DNA of 64,000 nt from Jacaranda mimosifolia (Eukaryota; Streptophyta; Magnoliopsida; Lamiales; Bignoniaceae). The number at the start of each line of letters is the position of its first letter. Within the stretch, counting starts at the first letter, position 1. The notes beneath the pieces were generated by a model, which was not told the origin of the DNA, searched no databases, and saw only the letters and a list, made by a program, of their open reading frames with translations. Positions 36,900 to 48,160 of this stretch are shown piece after piece. The DNA lies in the NCBI GenBank assembly GCA_018894105.1, contig CM032118.1, positions 33,212,690-33,276,689 on the forward strand, written 5' to 3'. The position numbers were made by a program, and so were the translations under genes.

Positions 36900-37900
36900 A
36901 ATATAATATATATAATAGTTACAAATTAAAAAGTAATTATAATATTCTTATGTATAAGTTACTATTATTTTTCATTTTAAAATTGAACAAAAATAGCAAT
37001 TATTCATTTAATATTTGTGTAATATTTATTCAATATAATAACACACTGTATTTTTATTTATAACTATTACTTTTAAATTATAGGTATATTTTATCATAAT
37101 ATATTATAAACATATTTAAAATAGTATATACATATATATTAATATGCATAGTGATAAATAGTTTTTTTATATATAATAAATACTAATATTTATTACTATT
37201 TATAGTAGTAAATAGTTTACACATATATATGGTATATGTATATATACTTATACATACAAATTAATATATAATATTATTAATTATATTATAAATATTTATT
37301 GATAACTATTACTTTAAAATTTTAGGTATATTTTATCATAATATATTATTAAAATATTAAAAATAGTATATACATACTAATATGTATAGTAATAAATAGT
37401 TTTTTTTCTTTTTTTGTATAATAAATAGTTTATAATAAATACTAATATTTATTACTATTTATAGTAATACATAGATTACACATATATATGATAATACGTA
37501 TATATGCTTATATATACGAATTAATATATATTATTATTAATTATATTATAAGTATTTATTTACTCATAATACATGTATATATATTATTGATGTGTATATA
37601 TTAATTAATTCTCATTTTTTTTCTTTGTATAAGAATATCATTCTTGTTTATTTCTTTGTGTATCTATATATATATTAATAAATTAATGTTCAATTATATG
37701 GATATTATATAGAAATATTTAGTGGTTATATATTTGTATATGTACGTATATTTTTATATTTTTTATATATACATATATATTATTATCAAATATATATATG
37801 TTAATAGCAAACACAATATTTTATTACTTATATAAGTGTTACATAAATTTTATGCTTTCATATTACATGAATATACAAAAAATAAAATTTTATATTTGTG
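36900..37900. repeat. Internally duplicated AT-rich core of the CACTA element
   Basis: Blocks near 37080-37280 and 37310-37530 are copies of each other ('aggtatattttatcataatatatta', 'actaatatttattactatttatag', 'attaatatataatattattaattatatt'). No coding sequence. Confidence 0.7.
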
Positions 37901-38303
37901 ACCGTTTATTAATTAAAAAACATGGTGATCAATTAGTGACCGAATTAGTGACCGCTTAGTTCGGTCACTAATTAGTGACCAAATTAGTGACTACTTTGTG
38001 CGGTCACTAATATTAGTGACCAAAAAAAGAGTTCGGTCACTAATTAGTGACTGAATTAGTAACCGCTTTGTGCGGTCACTAAATTTAGTGACCGAAAAAA
38101 GAGTTCGGTCACTAATTAGTGACCGATTTAGTGACCGCTTTTTTTCGGCCACTAATTCAGTCACTGATCAGTCACTAATCCGTCACTAATTTTTTTAAAA
38201 TATTATATTTAAATTGATCACTAATCGGTCATTAATTGGTCACCAATCAGTCACTAATTAGTGACTGATCAATCGGTCACTAAAGCTCATTTTTTTGGTA
38301 GTG

Positions 38304-38370
38304 AAATTTAATTTGGACGTCTTCAAAATGGTTTATTTAGCAGGTCATTGCGTGCATATGGAACAGCTTT
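38304..38370 (+). pseudogene. psiB, 3' fragment after CACTA
   Basis: Joined across the CACTA element the DNA reads NPSKTFKFNLD, matching the conserved ECRTFKFKL that follows PFPLG in the intact gene. Beyond this the similarity fades. The C-terminal extension of the family was not found downstream, so the 3' end is lost or too diverged. Confidence 0.7.
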
Positions 38371-39298
38371 GTTTTAATATTCTTCAGTCTCCACTCTCCA
38401 GGGTACAAAAGCGAAGCGTTGATTGATGTGGTTGGCCATGGCAGACTGGCTTCAATTGCAACCCTTTACAAAAGCAAAGCGTCGAAGCGAGCTTTTTTGT
38501 TTTTTGGACGGAAACTGGAAATTTGAACTTTCTTGCGTAGTTTGTGGTATGGTATAAGTATCGCTCTTTCTTGAAAGCGTGTGATTTATTCCACTTATTT
38601 CTGTATATCTTGTACCTTGTTAGAGTAATGTCCAAGGCCATGATAATGTCTAAAGGCCCGCCAAATCGTAGCACTTGTGATTCACTTACCTCCTCTAAAC
38701 TAGCTAATTTGAGGCGAAATAATCTGTTTCCACCATTACATTAATGTCCACAGTTATCTTAGAAAATTGTTCATTTGAATGTAGAAAAGGTAATTAGCAA
38801 ATTTTATAAAGAAACGAAAAAAGGATTAGTAGCTCTATAATTGGTGAACCTAGTTATTTAGATATTACATTTTTGGTGCGTAACCTAAATGCTACATATA
38901 TATATGCGTGTGTTTGTGTGTATGTGGTAACAACAAACTATTGATGATATGTTTGGCAGATCACAAAGCAACAAGTCAGGTAGAAAACTTCATCTTTACA
39001 AATAAGGATAGTATAGAAAAAATTTGAGAACATGTATTTTAATTGTGTTTTCATACGTGATTAGAAAAAAACATATTATAATTTACTATTTATATATGGA
39101 AATCTTAATGTGCATGCATGTATAAATGAAAACATGTTCATGCACGATTTGCAGTACTATTTTAATTTTTGATTGGTTTCCTAAGCCTCCACATTTGGCC
39201 TATTTAGCAGAAAATTTGGAAAAAAAAAATTATAATTACTAAAAACTTTCCAAGATTTGGTAACTTCCTACAACTAGCTAATTGCAACTAATTGTGAG
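38371..39298. other. Intergenic, nothing recognised
   Basis: Frames at 38384-38744 overlap on both strands and match no family I know. A (gt)n-like patch is near 38906-38925. Confidence 0.5.
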
Positions 39299-39537
39299 CA
39301 CGCCTACCAATCCTCCTGGACAAAAGTTGTGATTGAAGGTGACTGCTCTCAGGTGATTCAGGACCTGCGAAGCAACGATAATAATCTTTCTTCGATTGGG
39401 CCTATCATTGCAGATGCTAGGAGTTACTCTCGTAGCAGTACCCATTGGGTTTATAGGCATGTTCATTGTAGCGGTAACAGCGTGTGCCCACCGCCTAGTT
39501 ACATTTTTCGCGTGTATCTGCCACTGATGTAATCAAT
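39299..39537 (+). pseudogene. RNase H-like (RVT_3) fragment, probably from a LINE
   Basis: The frame VVIEGDCSQVIQDLRSN, SSIGPIIADARSY, then HWVYRHVHCSGNSV matches the last third of RVT_3 RNase H (E-x-D...; h-v-x-R-x-x-N). A frameshift just after GNSV moves the expected AH-x-L-A to another frame. No RT or poly(A) tail is visible nearby. It is a different copy from the one at 19462 and is more truncated. Confidence 0.7.
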
Positions 39538-40323
39538 TATGCTTTGTGTTTGGACTCTTAATCTATAAAGTTCTTTGTTTTGTCTAAAAAATAAATAAAA
39601 TGATGGAAACTAAATTTGCTCTTAATGCACTGTTCATCAAATTTGAAAAGGTAGAAATGTCCTTAAATTAATTTGTAACATTTTTCGTATCATGTGGATG
39701 TTATTTTAATATTATTTATAAATATACACAATACTGAGTAGTTTTATTTTTTTAAAAAAACATTAAAAAAAATAAAACTTACTACTATTTGAAATTACTT
39801 AATTAGTATGAATTGAGTAAACGTTTACTCAAAATTCTAATTCTACATAATTAGAAGAAGAAAAAATATTCTTAGAAAAATTAAAACTTGTTATTTTACT
39901 AAATTAGTTTAATTTTAATAACTTCAAATTATTCATAATAAATTTAAATGTATTTTAATATTAAAAAATTCATGACTATTGAATAATTTTTTAATTCAAA
40001 TTTTAAATTAAAATAATCAAAAAATACAATTATAATGATTTTAAAGTATATACTTAATAATAATAAAATATTAAAGATATTTAGAATAATTTAATTGAAT
40101 TAATTTATTAATTAATTAAGAAATAAAATAAATAAAAGAATTAAACATAAAAATAAAAAATTAATTACATTTTGGCAAAGCAATTTTATTTTGCCAAAAT
40201 GTAACCAAACATATAAAAAATTTCCCTCCAAAATGCCAAATTAAGTTTTCCAAAATACCCTCTTCTCTCCTTCATTATCCTCAAAACTTTTCTATTTTTC
40301 AATATATACATACATATTATATA
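39538..40323. other. AT-rich intergenic
   Basis: Simple AT-rich sequence with no ORF, apart from the hairpin at 40166-40203. Confidence 0.6.
40166..40203. repeat. 14-bp hairpin, same family as 6962-7004
   Basis: tacattttggcaaa pairs with tttgccaaaatgta across a 10-nt loop. Following 'accaaac' resembles the ends of the MITE-like elements at 7005 and 43488. Confidence 0.7.
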
Positions 40324-40328
40324 TATTA

Positions 40329-43185
40329 TGTAACATCCCCACTTGGATAGCACTTAAGTTGAGGCGTCACTCAGTTCAATCTTAAAATTGAACCCAAAAT
40401 ACAAATCAATATGCCCATAATCAAACTTCCAAACTTATCAAAAATAGCAGCAGATTCGAACTTAAATAAACCTGCAACCTACAACACATTACTAAATATA
40501 TACCACAAAGTCTCAAATTCAATCTTAACATAAGCAACAAAATTTCAAACTTAACAAACTCGACAAACCATTAAGTAAATGCCATGATTCATGTTCTAAC
40601 ATAACAAAATATTTACATTCCATAAGTTATCCACATCAACATGACATATCACGACATCTCGAGTCCATACTTAGCAATCAAATGATTCCATATATACATT
40701 CAACACCTGATATATTACAAAATATATTCATGTCCATCTTGGAGTCCAAATTCTTCACTTAGTCCCTGTTTGAGAGAATCAAAGATAAACGGGGGGTGGG
40801 GGTAAGTCCAAAGGACTTAGTGAGGAATAGTTGTAAACATAATAGAAGGAATACGTTGAGGAAGAGTCGACTCAACAGACTATAATTCAACAGTCAAGCA
40901 ACAACATATCGAAATATGGCTAGGCAGTCAGGAACAATCAAACAATTAGAAAAACAATCGAACGATCAAATACCAATCAATCAAACAGATTAGATTAATC
41001 AATGCTATCCAACAGATCATATCAAAACAATCATATCAGTCCCTTATTTCTGTCATTCCGAACATAACGGCACGTCCCACTTTACAACTGGGAACAACAT
41101 ATCGGATTGTCCCGAGCTTAACATCTAGGATCAACATAACGGATCGTCCCGAACTTAACAGTTGGGATCAACGTAACAGCTCGTCCCGAGCTTAACAGCT
41201 GGGATCAACATATTGGATCGTACAGATAACAAACAGATGGATAACAGATCGAACAGATAATAATACGAATAGATAACAGATAACAAATGAGAGCTCTGGG
41301 TGCCAGAACGGACAAGATCAAAATCGATATCAAAGATAGTCCTCACAGAGGTGTTCAAATCAGATAATGGATAACAAATTAGAATCGATATCAAGAGATA
41401 ACCCTCACAAGGGTGTTCGAATTAGATGATAGATAACAAATCATAATTTCAACACATTTTAGATTTCAAGCAAACAGAGTATGGTACAGAAACAGAAAAC
41501 TAACACAAGGGCTTATCACAAATAACAAAAGTTAGAAAAGAAACCAGATTGGCAGACCCTCACTTTCATAGTACCAGAAACTACAATCGCCGCCTACTAG
41601 TCCATAGGTCCCACTTCTTTGTCACCTAACCAAAATAATATTTTCACAATCAAATCTTTATTCATCTTTGATTACAATCTTACTATTAACAATCTAAAAT
41701 CGAGAGTTATTTTTCAATATTAACACGGTACTAACAAAAGGCATAATCTGGTCTATATTTATATAATTAACCTCGTATCATATCCTAAATCAACAATAAC
41801 AGGTCAATTAGCTTAATAACCCAATTGTGGCTATTTAGGTCCCAATTTCATAAAATTAAAGTTTTCTTTTCCAATTAACTCGATAATTCCCAATATTTCC
41901 ATAAAATAATATAATCCAAGTTTACTAAACTCATACTGGCAAATGAAAATACTGAGTCTTAGTCCATAACATCTCAATTTACCCAATTATCAATTCTCAA
42001 GTTCCAATTTCATCAAATCATAGATTAATCACTTAAATAACCCAATTAATCCTTTCTTAACATCTACTAATACATAACCCAAGCCAAAAATGTGATATCC
42101 TAAACCATGCATGGGAAAAGGCATAATTAGCCATATATAATCATCATAATACAAGATTTAAGGAATAAAATACAACATGCATATATATACACACATATAC
42201 ATAAGCATCATCCAACTTCTATGCACACGATTTGATCAATCGGACCTCGAATTCACAAACCAAGACCACCATCACGATCCTCACAACGAGATGGAGAAAC
42301 TTTCCTCAGACTGCCGCTGTGTCACCGCCGCGTCGCCGCCGCAATGCACTACCACCAGAATTGACCCAAAACACCACCAAATTGTGCCTTTTAGCTCAAA
42401 TAACCAAACCCTTGAATCAATTTCACCAAACTCTGTCAAATTGAAGCTTAACTTCAACTCAGATCATCCTTCACCACCACACACTGCCGCGTAATTTTCT
42501 CCAAATTCCATCACTGGCGTCAGACCAAAACCCAATCCAAAGCTACCGTGATGCTCCCTAAGCTAAATTCTACCAGAACCACTCTTGGCCCGCCAAGAAA
42601 TGTTTCCGAGAAGAGAACCCACAAAAGCCCTGCCGTTGGTCAACTTTCAAACTTAAATTTATGGTGGTTCCCCTGGTGAAAAAGGGTGTTTGAGGTATGG
42701 GTGTGGTCGCAGGAGTAAAGGGAAGAGATTGGATGGTTTAGATTTAGGAAAGCGGGCATCAATGGAAAAAGTTACCGGAGAGATAAGGGGTATGCCATGT
42801 TGAGGAAGATGATGAGATGAGGGGGGGGGGGGAATGCAATTCTTCATATATATAAACCAACTTCTCCTAAATTACCAATTGATCCCAAAAGTTTCCTTCA
42901 GTCAGCAATTTGGTCCCCAAAATTCCCACAAACTTCAATTCAGCTCAAGAAATAGTTAGTGCATAACTTTGACCCCTTTGACCAAAAATTATAGCCATGC
43001 AACCCCAAAACTTTCAAGACATGGTCCAATCAATTTTTTTGAAAATTGCAAATTTACCCCAAAACTTTCAAAATTTTTGCAATTAAGTCCTTTTTATTTC
43101 TTTTTCGAGCCCTAAAATCAGACCAATTAAAATCTTAATTTCTAAATTCTTATTTTTCAAAATACCAAATTTTAGGGGTGTTACA
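40329..43185 (-). mobile_element. Solo LTR of the 3-kb-LTR gypsy family
   Basis: It begins TGTAACATCCCC and ends GGGGTGTTACA, so both termini are inverted copies of TGTAACA. The 5-bp TSD TATTA is exact at 40324-40328 and 43186-43190. The start (tagcacttaagttgaggcg) and the end (aaattttaggggtgtt) match the LTRs at 22332 and 27428, showing the same family. There is no internal region, so it formed by recombination between two LTRs. The minus strand is the transcribed sense by analogy. Confidence 0.92.
41060..41230. repeat. ~47-bp tandem repeat inside the solo LTR
   Basis: About three and a half copies of 'gtcccgagcttaacagctgggatcaacataacggatc'. The unit has no likeness to the minisatellite at 22776, although it lies in a comparable part of a related LTR. 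Confidence 0.85.
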
Positions 43186-43487
43186 TATTATATATATATA
43201 TAGATATTATTATTCTAACAATAAAAAAATAACTCAATTCCATTTTCACTCCAAAAATTCATCAAAAAAATATTAATTTGACCGCTGCAGTAAAAATTAT
43301 CTCTCTCTAAAACATAAACAAACACATCAAAATTCCCAAAATAATTTTCTCACTATATATTCCCCAAAATATAAACAAACATTCATCACATTCCTTAATA
43401 TAGCTTCACATTCGCCAACCCCCACTCCCAAAACTCATTCTCCAAAAACACATAATACAAAACATACAATTTATAACCAAACATTTA

Positions 43488-44785
43488 GGCTTTGTTCTTT
43501 TACATTTTGGGTGTCTTCTGGAAAATATTTTGGGAGAAAATTTTGAGAATGTGCCAAGCGTTTCTTTTTGTTTTGAAAAAATAGAAAAAATAAATTAAGA
43601 ATGAGTTGTTTGTTTCTTTTTGTTTTAGGAGGAGACAACTTTACTATAGAGGTCAAATCAATTGAAATTTTATTGAATTTGTAGGGTGAAAGTGATTTTT
43701 TATATAATGTATGTATATATATTTATAGTTGGATGATGTGTATGTATGTACATATATATGAGTAATGATTGATATATGGCTATAATAAAATGATGTGTAA
43801 TTAGTTTAATTGGTGATTTATTCTGAAATTTATATTTTTATAAACTTAACATTAGCAAATGATGTATTACTTGGAAGAAAATACTTATTAATAAATATTA
43901 ATTATTTATGAAACCATAATTATATCTTAGTTATAAAAACTTGGCTAATATCATAGTAAATATCGGCTTATATAAAAAAAAATTAATTACTGTACATTAA
44001 TCATAAACTAATTACTATTTATTAATTAAATATAATTATTTAACTATTTATTATTTTTTATTTATGTACAAATAAAAATTAATTATTGATTTAAATAAAA
44101 TAATGAATTTAATAACTTATAAATGTAATACTTATAACAATTCATCAAGTTAAAAAAAATTTATATTATATGAAATTAAATCATGTTAAATTATTTATTA
44201 AATAAATAAACATAATATTTAATTATTCGTGAATGAAATATAAAACATAATTAATATATAGATAACAGGTATTTAAATAATTAATTTAATAGGTTATTTA
44301 ATTAATTTAGCTCATTATTTAATTAATACATTATTTAGTAAATAAATTACTTAGTAAACAATCAAATAATTTTCACTTAAATTTAATTAATTTTTTTAAT
44401 TATTTAATTATATTAATATTAATTTATTAAACTTAATATATTAATAAATAATAATTAAATTTGTTATTATAATTTTAAAATAAATTTAAAGATTAATATT
44501 TAATGAAGATTAATTTTTTTGAAGAAGATTAATTATTTATTATATCAAATTAAAACATTTTAAATTATTTATTAAATGAATAAATATAATATTTAATTAA
44601 TACATTAAATATTAAATATAACTAAATACATTATTTAATTAATTAATTTAATAAGTTATCTAGTAAATAAATTATTTAGTAATAATATAAATAGTATTTA
44701 ATTAAATTTATTTATTTATTTGATAATAATTTGATTAAATTTTTAAAAATAAGTTTTAGAATTTTATAACTAATAAAATTTTGAT

Positions 44786-44841
<56 letters not shown>

Positions 44842-45082
44842 GAATGATTGAAGTAAGATAGTAACAAATGAATGAGTGATATGAAAGGTATAGTGAGAAA
44901 GTGAGGGGGTAGGTGGGAGAAGGTGTGGTTTTTAGGGTATAGGGTATTTTGATATTGTTTTGGTAGGGGTTTTTTGGATATAGAATTTTTGTATTTGTAG
45001 AGAATAATTGGAGAATGTGTACACTTTTTGGGATTGTTCTAGGAGTTGAAAATATTCTAGGAAAACATAAAATAACAAAACC
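43488..45082. mobile_element. AT-rich element with imperfect inverted ends (MITE-like)
   Basis: The left end GGCTTTGTTCTTTTACATTTTGGG pairs loosely with the inverted right end GGTTTTGTTATTTTATGTTTTCC. Inner blocks ('gagaatgtg', 'tcttttaggagttgaaa'-like) also mirror each other. Flanks are TTTA and TAAA, so a duplication is not clear. The interior is very AT-rich, without a transposase. It could be a Harbinger- or hAT-related non-autonomous element; I cannot decide which. Confidence 0.5.
44789..44842. repeat. (CA)n(TA)n microsatellite
   Basis: About 17 CA followed by about 9 TA dinucleotides, uninterrupted. Confidence 0.95.
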
Positions 45083-46646
45083 TAAATCTATCAAAGAAAT
45101 TGTGCGTGGATATGTAATGGTTTAAATTATTAATGTTATTTTATTTCTTTATAAGACTCTTTGGGATTGGTACCATTACTTTGGCTCTGGGTATAAGATA
45201 CAAAGGTTTATATATGAAGATATATATATATATAATGTCATCAAATAATATACTTTTATATTTGTTTTAATTAAATTCTAAGCATTAGTATCTCGGATAT
45301 GGCGGTTTTCTTCTTGACTTAATTTTGTGCGCTCATACATACAGGGAGATATACACATGAATGCCTACAAACATATCTACTATTTTTTTCTCATTTTCTT
45401 TTTAGTGGTTGTCGTCTTCATTATTGATTTTATAAGTATTTTTATTGTATTGTCCAAGTAAAAATATTGAAAAGTTATTATTCTAATCAAAGTTCTTTGG
45501 GTACATACTTTGGAGATAACATATCCTCTTACAAATATATATAGACACATACACACACACACACACACAAATTAAAGTACTTAAGATCATGATAAATTAT
45601 ATGACGTTGAAGTAATATAATAAGTTAATATAATTTTCTGATTTTTTTTTTTTTTTTCTCTCTGTGTGTGTTAGTTAATCCTTTTCTAATTTAATTTTTA
45701 CTTTCACTTAATAATCTGCTTAGAATTGGTCTAAAATGCAGTATGTACAGCCCACTAATGAGGCTGACGATTAAACCAAATGGAGCTTCAGCTGGTCGAT
45801 TGTTGCATTGGGGAGGCCAGAGTCGACATTTGAAGCTTCATAATTCAAGGAATTGAAGTTAAAAAAAATGTCGCTGATTGAAGAATTTCTCCAAACTTGA
45901 GACAGAACTGTGATAAACAAGATATGTATATATATATATATATATATATATTGGAGGAGCAATTATACATATATGCCTAGCGTTAACTTTCACTCATCAA
46001 ACGAAACGGCAATTAAGCAATACATCAATATCAGTATATATAATCACCGACGGAGGCCAGATAAGAATTAAGAATATATGATAGATGAACTAATTAATTA
46101 GTTGGAAGTTGGAACTGTTACGTAGTCATAAATCATATATGCATGGAAATTAGGAGAATACGTATACGAGGAGTCTCTTCTTTAATTTCCAGGGCCAGAG
46201 GTACTGAACGTTTCTGGAGTGTATCAAAAACTCTTTCGAATTACGTCCAATAAATAAATAAATAGCTAGCTAGGTTATAATGATATGTATACCCTAATAT
46301 GTAGACATGGTACTATATAATTAATTGGTCGTCCACGCATGCACCTTTTAAATGAATCATCAACGTCTGTCGTCTAACAATTAAGAATTAGATCTAACGT
46401 CTTTCACGATATCATTTCAACCCCTATAAATATATACATAAAAGCCTACTCAGACAATCATATCATCAAATTAAGATGCTAAAAGAATATCTCTAAGTAC
46501 CATGTATACTCAGCCAACACAAACCAGACGGTTTGTATAATATAATGAAGATATATATATCCTACTCCACCATAAATATATATTTAGATATACATATATA
46601 CATACTCAAGTTATTTTATACGACTGAAGATCCAATATATATATAT
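45083..46646. other. Upstream region of psiC
   Basis: It contains an (AC)n tract at 45549-45570, a poly-T near 45645 and a (TA)n near 45925-45950. The part 45780-45905 is homologous to the flank of psiB (20340-20425 plus 20866-20905). Near 46430, 'cccctataaatatataca' resembles a TATA box about 210 bp before the psiC start. Confidence 0.5.
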
Positions 46647-47151
46647 ATGGATTATGTGGTGGTGGATGAACTGGGGAGGTGGGTTAAGCACTACAGCAGC
46701 CGCCATCGGATATTGCTAGTGGGCGAGGTAGATTTCTCCTTCTCTGCTTGTTTAGCCGTAGGCTATGGTCGGGCCTCAAACAAGATCGCCACTTCGTTCG
46801 ATTCTGAAGGTACGCGACAATTTTCATACTGGTTTTTGGATTCTATTCCTTGGTACCTTGCCCGTCAAAATCGATTCTGGTTTATTGTAATTTCTAGTAA
46901 GGATTTTGAAATGGATAGTACTAGCTAGCTAGAACTTGAGCAAGATTTTGCAGACATAGCAAGCATGAACAAACAACATAAATTGCTAATTATAAAATCT
47001 TCAAGACAGTTTAAATATACCCTTTTACTTACATAACTGTGTTGATTACTTAATGCATATTGTGTATTCCCTCTTGGTCTCAGCATTTTTGGATGAAAGT
47101 TATAAGAAATACCCATTCAACATTAAGGAGTTAAAGAGGGCCAATTTATAA
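46647..47151 (+). pseudogene. psiC, BMT5-like paralogue, exon 1 and start of exon 2
   Basis: Exon 1, 46647-46809, reads RWVKHYSSRHRILLVGEVDF and SFSACLAVG, matching WIKHYSSGHHILLVGEGDFSFS of the intact gene. The second glycine of the SAM-loop GEGDFSF is Val here. The donor GGTACG follows at 46810. With acceptor CAG at 47081-47083 the phase is kept and exon 2 gives EAFLDESYKKYPFNIKELKR, the family's second-exon start. Similarity ends after about 47140 and a stop comes at 47149, where the sequence changes to repeat-like DNA ('acaaaactagcgcagtcagagaggag'). The NFPH and later parts are absent. The rest may have been separated by the insertion or lost. Confidence 0.85.
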
Positions 47152-47504
47152 AAATAATGCAATTTTGTAAAATTTTTACAAAACTAGCGCAGTCAGAGAG
47201 GAGTTGCAAAACTAGTGTAAGGTTTAATGTGGTGAATTTTTTTTATTTTTTTTTTCAAAATCTGGCCATGCCTCTTGCATGGCAGACCACATTACAAAGA
47301 TATAATATATAGTACACACAAAATATACTATATATTATATTTATACTGTAGTACATATCATAATATAAAAATGTATTATGTAATATAATATGTATATTAT
47401 ATTACATAGTGCACACAATATATAATATACAATATATAAAATATTATATATATATATAGATAGATAGATAGATAGATATATGCTTTTGAGGCGCTAAAAA
47501 TTTA
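47152..47504. other. Repeat-like sequence that truncates psiC
   Basis: It opens with 'ttttgtaaaatttttacaaaa', a palindrome, then 'gagaggagttgcaaaactagtgtaagg', which looks like a DNA-transposon terminus. A (GATA)n microsatellite occupies 47457-47478. The other end of this element was not found. Confidence 0.45.
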
Positions 47505-48000
47505 AAACTTGATGATGGATCTTCAGATATTCTGGGCCAACCCATTTAATCGAGAACCCAGCGAACTTCTTGATGGGCCCAGAAGAGTTGACCAATCTAT
47601 ACAAGGAGGAAGCTGCAAGAACGGCCCAAGCTAGAGGAGTACCTCAAAGTAGGGAAAGCACATGAAGGTGGGCACACACGTGGCAACATACCTAACCATA
47701 TGTGCATAATGACCAGTCATGGGCTGAATTAAAGGAACATGGGGCGGTGTCCTAGAGGTAGTGGGCTTTCTAAGGGATAAAATGTTGTTAACGACATTCA
47801 GTTTTCTTCTTTTGATTTTTTTTTTTGGGCGAGAGAGATTTTGGAGAGCATTGAGTTAAGTGTAATTGTTTTTCATTGGTGCTAATTTAATGGTTTTTTT
47901 ATAAAAAAAATTGCAAAAAAAAAAAAATTACAAAAATACCATCCTTTTTGGGGGTATTACAAAATTATAGTAAGTTGCAGTTCAACAGTAACTATTAGTT

Positions 48001-48160
48001 ACTATTGAAAGTTGTACTCACCGAATGCAACTTTCAATAGTAACAAATAGTGCTCCCCAGCCACCTTTTTTGACCAAATAAAAAATTTATGAGTACTGTT
48101 GAAAGTTGCACTCAGTGAGTGTGAGTGCAACTTTCAACAGTACCCATAAATTTTTTATTC
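48001..48160. repeat. Two short palindromes in the left arm
   Basis: 'tactattgaaagttg..caactttcaatagta' and 'tactgttgaaagttgcactca..gtgcaactttcaacagta'. Related palindromes remain at 50600-50640 in the other arm. Confidence 0.8.

Larger units (their letters stand above)
36514..38303. mobile_element. Non-autonomous CACTA transposon, 1.79 kb
   Basis: The ends are CACTACAAAAAAAAGGG (left) and, inverted, CACTACCAAAAAAATGAGC (right). A 3-bp TSD AAA lies at 36511-36513 and 38304-38306. Both subterminal zones (36531-36780 and 37910-38285) are packed with GTGACCG in both orientations, about 25 exact copies by eye plus many variants, as CACTA transposases need. The interior is AT-rich with no transposase, so it depends on an autonomous relative. 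It sits in the last exon of psiB. Confidence 0.95.

Noticed and set aside
48001..48160. Palindromes as microRNA precursor
   Set aside because: They lie inside the foldback MULE arms and recur at 50600; more simply explained as transposon structure.
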